DNA of 18,654 nucleotides. Origin: an uncultured Acetatifactor sp. GTDB taxonomy: Bacteria; Bacillota; Clostridia; Lachnospirales; Lachnospiraceae. Below are positions 1 through 6,301 of this stretch, piece by piece. The translations under genes were made by a program, and so were the position numbers. The notes beneath the pieces are model-generated. The model did no database searches and had not been told where the DNA came from. It was given only the letters and a program-made list of their open reading frames with translations. Each line of letters opens with the position of its first letter. Within the stretch, counting starts at the first letter, position 1. The stretch lies in assembly GCA_910586435.1 (NCBI GenBank), contig CAJUGT010000078.1, positions 1-18,654 of the forward strand. Direction: 5' to 3'.

Positions 1-31
1 TTGTTGATACTCTGTCTGTCAAAAAGTCGAG

Positions 32-2470
32 TTAATTAAAGGATGAAACACTAGAAATCTTATGTATTCCATCTTGGTAATCCACAAAATAATCGTATTC
101 ATCTTCTATATAAAACCATTTCATTCGTAGATTACTGCGTCTATAACCTATCTGGTTATCTGCATATATACGTATACAACCATCATCGTAAAAATAGTTT
201 CTGTGAGTATGACCACTAACATATATATAATTTTCTTGGTAATCTGCTTCTTTATTCCAACAATCTATAGGCATATGGGTAAATACAATAAGATTCTTAT
301 CTGAAAAGGTTGAACAAGCTTTTTTATATAATTCTTCAAATTTTTCAGTCTCCTTTATTTCCGTTTCCCTATTAATAGTATCTCGATAAATACCATTATT
401 TGCATTGAACTCCTCATTATATCCAGAAAATCCTAATCCGCCAAAAAAAATGATGCGTGAAGTTCTAATTTCTCTGCGCAAGCTCTTATCTTCAGATGAT
501 AAAAGCTTTTCCGCATTAATTCTATGTACAATATTTTTAGAATCCTTATATAAAACATCATTATGTAACAAATACATTCCATGTTTGTTAAGCAAATCAT
601 TGTATTTTATAACAATTTCTTCTAATGTATTATTGGGAAATTCCCATAATTCATGATTTCCAAGAACAAATATTACTAATGGATTGCACCTATTACGGTC
701 AAGTTCCCTTCTGAGAATTTCTACAAACAAAGTAAATATTGAAAAATCAGAAGAAACGTCACCACCAATCAAAATTATATTATCGTGTTTCTTTATAATA
801 TTGTCAACAATTGGTTTTCCCTCCACAATTGGCTTTATGATAGCGTCAACAATTGGCTTTATCATATATAAAACATCGGCTGTTGATTTTGGCTGATTAT
901 TCTTTAATTTATGTAATAGATGTATATCTGAAACATAATATACTATATTATCACCTAATACTTTCTCTGCTGTCGCCAATTCTCTAGATGTTTGTAGAAC
1001 CAAACCAGTACTCTTCTCATTTTGCTCTGTTAGAGCAAATGACCCCAACCTATTATTATCAACTTTATATTTCTTATACGCAATACCCAGCTTGTCGCAT
1101 ATCATGCTTGTAATCTTTGCATTCATGAAATTAATTTCTGATATATTTTTGAGGTTCCGTAGTCCATCACAAAACAGCAAATCAGCATCTGAAAGGTCTC
1201 CTTTCATAAAAGCGACAAAGTCAAAGAAGTATTCAAAATTATGAATATAACGTTTCACAAGTGTACCATAAGAATTATACCACTCTTGTACGACTTTGAA
1301 TGTATCATCAGAGTATTTCTTTTTAATAGCATACCTTAACTTGTCCACATTTCCTAGTGGTAACTTTGTCGTAGCATCCATTTTACATTTTGTAAAATCA
1401 TAATCAAGTTTAATAGCCTTCGTCAAATCACAATTCGTCAAATCTCCATTACGATACTTTATGAAATCATCAAATGATTCAAAGTACCTATATGTAGAAA
1501 AATTCCTCATACCCTCGCTTTGACATAACTGCTCATCTTGCAAGATATAAGTACATTTTTCGCAATAATAATGACTTACCTCATCAAAAAAGGCCAAGAC
1601 TCTCATATCTACAAATCCATATTTGACCGCATCAACTATATCCTGTAATCTCTTTTTCTGCTTATACACACTCTGTTTAGAACTCCTTCTAAAATTATAT
1701 GCTTCCATGACATCATCTGGATCAAACACTGCACATACTTCTCTAACAAGACTGTCCGCACATGTATAACATGACATATACTCCATTAAGATATGAAATC
1801 GTTTTTTATCCTTTAATGCCAAAGAAATATATTGCCACATAAAAAAATCTCTATATTGTATATATGAGCTAAATGTATCACCCACCAAGTCTCTTGACAA
1901 CTTTGATTGTCTGTATTTCAGATTAACTTTTCTAAACTCCTCAACAGTTGAGCATTTGCTGAATAACGTAATCCACTGTTTGCATTGATTCTTTATTTGT
2001 TCTCTTTTATCATAAAGGATAATTTCCTCAGCCGTTGGTGAAGCAGTATAATAATCTATTGTATGCTCTACCAAAAACTTACGTTGATAAAATCTGTCAT
2101 AATCAACTCTTTTCTTAATTTTAGAAACATCACATTGATAATAGCAGGCGTCATCATATATTTTACCATCCACAAAGGAAAAATATGAGTTAAACTCCTG
2201 AAAATATGTAGTTTTTCTTTTTGTATGAACGTCATTGTTTAATTGTTCTTCAACAAAAAACATATTTTTTATAATATCATAGCCTCGTTTACCAACTTTT
2301 CTCATTCCTAATTTACGTTCAATGTCAACAATTCTCTTTTCATCTTGATATTCCTCCGGAACACAAAAACAATCTATTTCAGAATTCTTCAACTGCTTTA
2401 TTATGTTCCTTACCTCTTTGTTTATACAAAATTCAGGCTTGATCTTATAATGTTTTACATGCTTATTCAT
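32..2470 (-). CDS. Calcineurin-like metallophosphoesterase with uncharacterised N-terminal region
   Basis: This is an 812-residue protein. The C-terminal third carries the full calcineurin-like metallophosphoesterase signature in order: D515-x-H517 (SDIHL), GGD571, GNHE at 604-607, H732 (FTHMP) and GHTH with H754/H756. These are the usual ligands for two metals and for phosphate, so phosphoester hydrolysis is likely; the substrate cannot be told. I recognise no named domain in residues 1-500. That part holds two pentapeptide-like stretches, GDLTNCDL near 340 and GDLSDADL near 420, each preceded by a similar F-x-x-F-x-D-F pattern, suggesting an internal duplication. A KPIV-repeat insertion lies near 533-562 inside the catalytic domain. 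The start follows a perfect AGGAGG, 7 nt upstream. The gene is far richer in A+T than those from 4794 onward, which suggests horizontal acquisition. It has no signal peptide, so it is probably cytosolic. The enzyme class is secure; the role is unknown. Confidence 0.88.
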   Translation of the reverse strand: MNKHVKHYKIKPEFCINKEVRNIIKQLKNSEIDCFCVPEEYQDEKRIVDIERKLGMRKVGKRGYDIIKNMFFVEEQLNNDVHTKRKTTYFQEFNSYFSFVDGKIYDDACYYQCDVSKIKKRVDYDRFYQRKFLVEHTIDYYTASPTAEEIILYDKREQIKNQCKQWITLFSKCSTVEEFRKVNLKYRQSKLSRDLVGDTFSSYIQYRDFFMWQYISLALKDKKRFHILMEYMSCYTCADSLVREVCAVFDPDDVMEAYNFRRSSKQSVYKQKKRLQDIVDAVKYGFVDMRVLAFFDEVSHYYCEKCTYILQDEQLCQSEGMRNFSTYRYFESFDDFIKYRNGDLTNCDLTKAIKLDYDFTKCKMDATTKLPLGNVDKLRYAIKKKYSDDTFKVVQEWYNSYGTLVKRYIHNFEYFFDFVAFMKGDLSDADLLFCDGLRNLKNISEINFMNAKITSMICDKLGIAYKKYKVDNNRLGSFALTEQNEKSTGLVLQTSRELATAEKVLGDNIVYYVSDIHLLHKLKNNQPKSTADVLYMIKPIVDAIIKPIVEGKPIVDNIIKKHDNIILIGGDVSSDFSIFTLFVEILRRELDRNRCNPLVIFVLGNHELWEFPNNTLEEIVIKYNDLLNKHGMYLLHNDVLYKDSKNIVHRINAEKLLSSEDKSLRREIRTSRIIFFGGLGFSGYNEEFNANNGIYRDTINRETEIKETEKFEELYKKACSTFSDKNLIVFTHMPIDCWNKEADYQENYIYVSGHTHRNYFYDDGCIRIYADNQIGYRRSNLRMKWFYIEDEYDYFVDYQDGIHKISSVSSFN
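803..870. repeat. Imperfect in-frame repeat (KPIV units) inside the phosphoesterase gene
   Basis: The core acaattggyttt occurs three times, starting at 807, 825 and 849, with steps of 18 and 24 bp, all multiples of three. On the coding (minus) strand this yields three successive KPIV peptides between metal ligands H517 and D571. The frame is kept, so the repeat is either a tolerated loop insertion or a region of variable length. Confidence 0.7.
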
Positions 2471-3086
2471 GCAATCACCTCCTGTTTAATTTTTCACGTT
2501 TCACATAGTTATTTCCCCACTCTACACCATATTTCTATCCAGAGCATCTATTCACAATACCATTTTTAACAGCTCCACTACACATCTCTATTTCTCTTAT
2601 TCATATAGATATTGAACCATATACATTCCAGCACGGGCTACATAATCCATCTGTATCAAAGAATATTTGTCTCCAAACAATTTAGAGCCATTTCTTAAGT
2701 AGTATTCTAAGTGTCTCTTTCCAATACACAAATTTCATCCAGTGCGCTATTTTCGCAAAAACATTTTCCAGGCTCGCCCCATGTGCTTAAAACTTCACTG
2801 TGTAGGAAAATATGTATTGCATGTAGAGGAAACAGGGGCAATGTTTTTTATCCGTTGCTCTATAAATATTTTCTCGCATGTAAGTTTCTCGTTATAAAGT
2901 ACATTTACAGCCGTGTCTTTTTCATTCAACTATAAACATTTCCTAGAATCACTATATAGAATATTACTATATAGTATAATATTTATCAATCCTCATATTT
3001 CCCGTAAATCCAGAAACCTTTCTCACAAAAACAATGCTTTCAAAATACGCTGACAGCTATAATCCATGAAAATCAAAATGGCTTTG
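2471..3086. other. AT-rich intergenic spacer
   Basis: This spacer of about 600 bp separates the divergent phosphoesterase and the gene at 3175. It is very AT-rich. I find no convincing complete gene. It holds a possible 3' gene remnant (2597-2734, minus strand) and a direct repeat of ACTATATAG at 2951-2959 and 2966-2974, next to a TATAAT at 2975-2980 that has no matching -35. No clear promoter for the phosphoesterase gene could be picked out. Confidence 0.4.
2597..2734 (-). pseudogene. Possible 3' remnant of an unidentified gene
   Basis: A 45-codon open frame without a start codon ends in TAA at 2597-2599 and is bounded upstream by an in-frame TGA at 2735-2737. Its translation looks protein-like, with phrases such as KLFGDKYSLIQMDYVARAG and MYMVQYLYE and ordinary AT-rich codon choice. 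It could be the tail of a gene lost by deletion. I do not recognise the family, and in DNA this AT-rich a short frame like this can arise by chance. Confidence 0.2.
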
Positions 3087-3115
3087 TAGACACTGCGATA
3101 AGAATATGATATACT
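3087..3115 (+). promoter_or_regulatory. Predicted sigma-A promoter of the gene at 3175
   Basis: TAGACA (3087-3092), a 17-bp spacer, then TATACT (3110-3115) preceded by TG in the extended -10 position. Transcription would begin near 3122, giving a leader of about 50 nt. An upstream in-frame ATG at 3106 lies inside this promoter, which supports the downstream start at 3175. Confidence 0.5.
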
Positions 3116-3174
3116 GGACACTGCAAAAAAACACAAAATTGCATTATAAAACACAAGGAGAACTACTGCTTGCC

Positions 3175-4242
3175 ATGAAACAAAAAATGATTGACTTTTT
3201 ACTGTCTCACGCAAATGCATCGATTCGGCTGAGAGTAAAAAAAGAAATACTGCAAACCATCTCCCCGCAGGACGAGACAGCATTGCAGGAACAGATACTA
3301 AATGAAAAAATAATCAGATTCATCAGTGAGAAACAATTGGAAAATGGGTGGATTGGGCTGGGTTTTCACGGAAGCAACAAGAACGCCGGTCAATATGACA
3401 ACCAGGAAACCGGCACGAAGTATATGGGCGAAAAGGGGCTGAAGGGGACGAAACTTCTGAACCGGGCCATGGATGCCTTTACCACCACAGAATTAACGGA
3501 TTTGTGCTATGGAAACAAGGGCCAATACTTCAGTGAATTTGAGGTTCCTGCCCAAGGCCCTAATCTCATCAGATGCGCCTGTATTGCCAGGGCTCATTAT
3601 GATGATGTGATAGACATCTCCCCACAGATTCAGCTTTCTTTGGAGTCCTTTCAGAGAGTGACCCAGGTGGATTCCATATTTGACGTCTCCCGTCCTGTCA
3701 AAAAAGGACGATTGTTTAACAAAAACGAAAAGTGGCCTTGCCGGTATCATTTAGAAATACTGACTTTTACTACGAATCAATGGAAAAATCAGGAAACCAC
3801 TGCCATGCTTGCGGAGGCTTTTCAGAGGCTTATGAGAAAGGACCGAAAGGAAATCATAAAGACTCCGGTAAGCTGCTGGGTGGGCAATCACGCCGTGGGA
3901 CCGGGATGGCTGTTAAACGAGGGATATTCCATTTCCGGGGATGGGTTAAACAACCATACTGCCGACGGTGTCCGCAGAACAAATTTGGAGAAGGTGGAAT
4001 GGTTATGTCGCTGCGGCTTATATCCGTATCTGCCGGAACTCAGGGAAGAAGTGAAATTTATTGCAGACAATATCAGCAAGGATGGTATCTGCTCCGCAGA
4101 GATATATGATGGTGAATTCAGAGGGTGGTCCCCATATTTCGGCGCGCAGTTGGAGGTAGATTGGCGGTCTAAAATACGAAGGCAATGTGACATTACATTC
4201 AGGGCATTACTGATTGTCCACTATGCGGGAATATTTGAATAA
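3175..4242 (+). CDS. Uncharacterised protein, possibly of alpha/alpha-toroid fold
   Basis: This is a 355-residue protein with no signal peptide or membrane segment, so probably cytosolic. I chose ATG 3175 (MKQKMIDFLL) because AAGGAG lies at 3155-3160 and the longer frame from 3106 would start within the predicted promoter. Visible features are a helical N-terminus, a QLENGWIGLGFHG segment, a Trp/His-rich stretch (WPCRYHLEILTFT, then NQWKNQET), and a C-terminal region with WSPYFGAQLEVDWRSK. The spaced W-P-x-R-Y-H and G-W patterns recall helical-barrel proteins of the terpenoid cyclase/prenyltransferase type, but I cannot identify a catalytic motif and do not assign a function. It stands alone on its strand, well away from the lipoprotein gene downstream, so it is probably monocistronic. 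Confidence 0.75.
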   Translation: MKQKMIDFLLSHANASIRLRVKKEILQTISPQDETALQEQILNEKIIRFISEKQLENGWIGLGFHGSNKNAGQYDNQETGTKYMGEKGLKGTKLLNRAMDAFTTTELTDLCYGNKGQYFSEFEVPAQGPNLIRCACIARAHYDDVIDISPQIQLSLESFQRVTQVDSIFDVSRPVKKGRLFNKNEKWPCRYHLEILTFTTNQWKNQETTAMLAEAFQRLMRKDRKEIIKTPVSCWVGNHAVGPGWLLNEGYSISGDGLNNHTADGVRRTNLEKVEWLCRCGLYPYLPELREEVKFIADNISKDGICSAEIYDGEFRGWSPYFGAQLEVDWRSKIRRQCDITFRALLIVHYAGIFE

Positions 4243-4269
4243 ATCCCCATAGCTATTTTCATATATTTC

Positions 4270-4425
4270 AATTAGTCTTTTGCATTAACTTGTATAAATT
4301 CATCAGAAGTTGACCGTTATAATGCAGGCTATTTAGGAGAAAATACGTTGCTCATTGTATCAATTCGTCTCGGAATTGTGTATGCAATAAGTAAAATATT
4401 ACATGATTTTGACAAAAGACTAATT
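4270..4425. repeat. 13-bp inverted repeat enclosing about 130 bp
   Basis: AATTAGTCTTTTG at 4270-4282 is the exact reverse complement of 4413-4425. The enclosed segment has no gene; it holds a small hairpin, CAATTC at 4361-4366 pairing with GAATTG at 4373-4378. The right arm ends exactly where the miniature element at 4426 begins. It may be an older element into whose edge that one inserted. No flanking duplication was found. Confidence 0.4.
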
Positions 4426-4619
4426 GTAACAGTTCAGCCATGCCATTCATAAGTTGCCGAAATATACATTTTTGCCAACAATTAATATGGCTGTCGGCAA
4501 CTTATTTCATGTCGGGCGTCCGCCCTATAGAAATGATTGTACAAGTTGCCCTTAGTGAGCAAGCTCCCACGGGCAATTTGTACAATCATTTCTGCATGGC
4601 TGAACTGTTACGACTAATT
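4418..4619. repeat. 8-bp target-site duplication flanking the miniature element
   Basis: GACTAATT occurs at 4418-4425 and again at 4612-4619, each copy touching an inverted end of the 4426-4611 element. An 8-bp duplication is the size made by IS66-family transposition, among others. Confidence 0.75.
4426..4611. mobile_element. Miniature inverted-repeat element (MITE), probably IS66-related
   Basis: The element is 186 bp. Its ends are perfect 18-bp inverted repeats: GTAACAGTTCAGCCATGC at 4426-4443 and its complement at 4594-4611, both bordered by an 8-bp direct repeat. It encodes no transposase. Inside are two strong hairpins: 4449-4460 pairs with 4494-4505 (12/12), and 4529-4551 pairs with 4571-4593 (22/23), the latter abutting the right end. 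A transcript across it could fold as a three-way junction. Terminal GTAA together with an 8-bp duplication is the known hallmark of IS66-family elements, so I infer mobilisation in trans by an IS66-type transposase. The family assignment is inference; that it is a transposed unit is well supported. Confidence 0.8.
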
Positions 4620-4640
4620 GCAGTTTCATATAAAAAAATA

Positions 4641-4669
4641 TGGAAATATCCCCTGGAACATGATACAAT
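4641..4669 (+). promoter_or_regulatory. Predicted promoter of the DUF1266 lipoprotein gene
   Basis: TGGAAA (4641-4646), a 17-bp spacer, then TACAAT (4664-4669) with TG in the extended -10 position. It lies just downstream of the miniature element. The leader would be about 115 nt and contains a hairpin at 4753-4770. The -35 match is weak (4/6). Confidence 0.35.
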
Positions 4670-4752
4670 TATAAATTGGCAGCCGACGGAAAACATATGT
4701 ACTCTTTGGCACAGTTTGCCATGTATATATGAAAACGGCATGCCATATCACA

Positions 4753-4770
4753 GGTAATTGTCAAATTACC
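4753..4770 (+). other. Leader hairpin upstream of the lipoprotein ribosome site
   Basis: GGTAATT pairs with AATTACC around a GTCA loop (7-bp stem), ending 7 nt before the AAGGAG at 4778-4783. It could affect translation or transcript stability. No T-run follows, so it is not a terminator. Confidence 0.35.
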
Positions 4771-4793
4771 CAAAAAGAAGGAGTGAGAGGAGT

Positions 4794-6122
4794 ATGAAAA
4801 AAAGAAAAGTATTATTGCTGGCGGCCGCCATTGGGCTGGCACTGACTGCCTGCGGAGCTCCCAAGGAATCCACAGACACAACCCCCGGCAATAGCGTGGG
4901 CAGCAATGCTGCCGGAAATGTCACCGGCCAGGAATCTCAGGAATCGGAGAAGCTTCCGGCTTCCCAGGAATATGTTTCTTCTGATGGCACTTATAAAATC
5001 ATTCTGCTGGAGGGACTTACACAGGTGGATACGCCGCTCCAGGCAGGGGCTACCATGATGGCATTGAGCAGCGAATCCGAAAGAGTTGGATTCTCCTGTC
5101 TTTCTGTGGGAAGCTCCAAGTCAAGTGTTCCGGGAAATCCTGCTGCCATGGACAGTCTGGAAGATTACGCAGAGCATATCACAAAAATGATATTGGATGG
5201 TTCCGGTGTCACTGTAAGCTGGGAGGATACGGACGCTCCCTCTGCGGAAGGCGCAACGCAGTGCCTGGCCAGGACAGGCGTTGCCAAAATGGGCGTAAGC
5301 CAAGGACAGGCTTATGGATATTATGTGGAGTCTGCTGACAGCTATTTTTCGGTGTTTATAGTGGGAAATGCTGATGATGTGGAAGATGCCAGAAAAGTTA
5401 TTGGACTTGAGATTCTGGACGGCGCTGCCCTGCAAGGTGGAACCAGCGACTTCATCAACAGTATGACAGCCATTCTGGATACTGTAAACGGAGCCAGCAT
5501 TCGGGAAATCTTTAAGGCCCTGGAAGACATGGGCGGAGCCGGAAGCCAGCTTGAAAGTCTGGCAGTTCAGGCCCGGCAGTCTCTTTCAGACAGTTGGGGA
5601 GTAGAAGATGCCGCCGGTCTGACGGAGATGGCAGATTCTCTTATAAACGGTCTCCACAACAAGGACGCTCTGGAACTTCTGAATCAGTACGGCGGAACCA
5701 GTGAGCCCAATCGTGAGTCCTTTGACACTAAGCTGAAAGAACAGAATCTGGATGAAGGAATCCACATCAGCCTGCTTGCAGCTTATGACGCCTGGGCCGC
5801 TTATGGAGAAGGAGCCATCGCCGCCTGGGACTTAAGCCGGGTAGGAACCATTATGAGCTTTGGCTATGCCTCCGGTTATTGCACCTATGAGGAATCCATG
5901 GACAAAATACTGGAAGCCGCAAAAAAATCGCAGGAGCTTTTTGACTCCTGGGAAGACTTTAATAAGAGTTATCTCTATGGCTATTCCTATTGGTCGGAAG
6001 AGTCCCTTGACACTCCCGGAAGCAGCGCAGCGGAACGCGCGGAACTGGTGCGCAGTATGGAAGCCCAGGCCAACGGACCTTTTTCCATTGACTGGAATAT
6101 GACGCTGGAAAAGGAATGGTAG
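4794..6122 (+). CDS. DUF1266-domain lipoprotein
   Basis: This is a 442-residue protein. The start at 4794 follows AAGGAG (4778-4783) by 10 nt and opens a lipoprotein signal: KKRK, a hydrophobic run, and lipobox L-T-A-C with Cys20 as the predicted lipidation site. It should therefore be anchored to the outer face of the membrane. After a Ser/Gly/Gln-rich linker comes a domain at about 45-205 of unknown family. The C-terminal region matches DUF1266 as I know it: AWDLSRVGTIMSFGYASGYC near 343-362 and SWEDFNKSYLYGYSYW near 385-402. DUF1266 has no established biochemical role. The gene points toward the DUF4132 gene, with only a palindromic element between their ends, so the two are not co-transcribed. 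Domain assignment is fairly confident; function is unknown. Confidence 0.85.
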   Translation: MKKRKVLLLAAAIGLALTACGAPKESTDTTPGNSVGSNAAGNVTGQESQESEKLPASQEYVSSDGTYKIILLEGLTQVDTPLQAGATMMALSSESERVGFSCLSVGSSKSSVPGNPAAMDSLEDYAEHITKMILDGSGVTVSWEDTDAPSAEGATQCLARTGVAKMGVSQGQAYGYYVESADSYFSVFIVGNADDVEDARKVIGLEILDGAALQGGTSDFINSMTAILDTVNGASIREIFKALEDMGGAGSQLESLAVQARQSLSDSWGVEDAAGLTEMADSLINGLHNKDALELLNQYGGTSEPNRESFDTKLKEQNLDEGIHISLLAAYDAWAAYGEGAIAAWDLSRVGTIMSFGYASGYCTYEESMDKILEAAKKSQELFDSWEDFNKSYLYGYSYWSEESLDTPGSSAAERAELVRSMEAQANGPFSIDWNMTLEKEW

Positions 6123-6184
6123 AAGCATCAGAACTCTTTGCGTGAGTATATAATATCACATTCCACGAAATTCTTTACCCATAT

Positions 6185-6281
6185 GGGGCTGTCGCATTAA
6201 GAAATTCTACACAAGATACAGGATATCCGATAATCAGGCATACCTATATCCAGTGTCCATGACCCTTAATGCGACAGCCCC
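6185..6281. mobile_element. 97-bp palindromic element with 17-bp inverted ends
   Basis: GGGGCTGTCGCATTAAG at 6185-6201 is exactly complementary to 6265-6281, enclosing 63 bp without a gene. A close relative of the left end lies alone at 11381-11406 (24 of 26 bases match), so the end sequence is repeated. The pattern suggests a miniature or internally deleted insertion sequence; I cannot name the family and see no target duplication. It lies between two convergent genes, and a transcript could fold into a long 17-bp stem, so it may also end or stabilise transcripts from both sides. Confidence 0.65.
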
Positions 6282-6301
6282 GTTATTAACTTCTTCCGAC
6301 A

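Noticed and set aside
3023..3283. 86-codon minus-strand frame over the start of the 3175 gene
   Set aside because: It overlaps the better-supported forward gene and its promoter, and shows no family motif.
4440..4757. 105-codon forward frame through the miniature element
   Set aside because: It runs through inverted repeats and hairpins; its apparent content comes from the palindromes.
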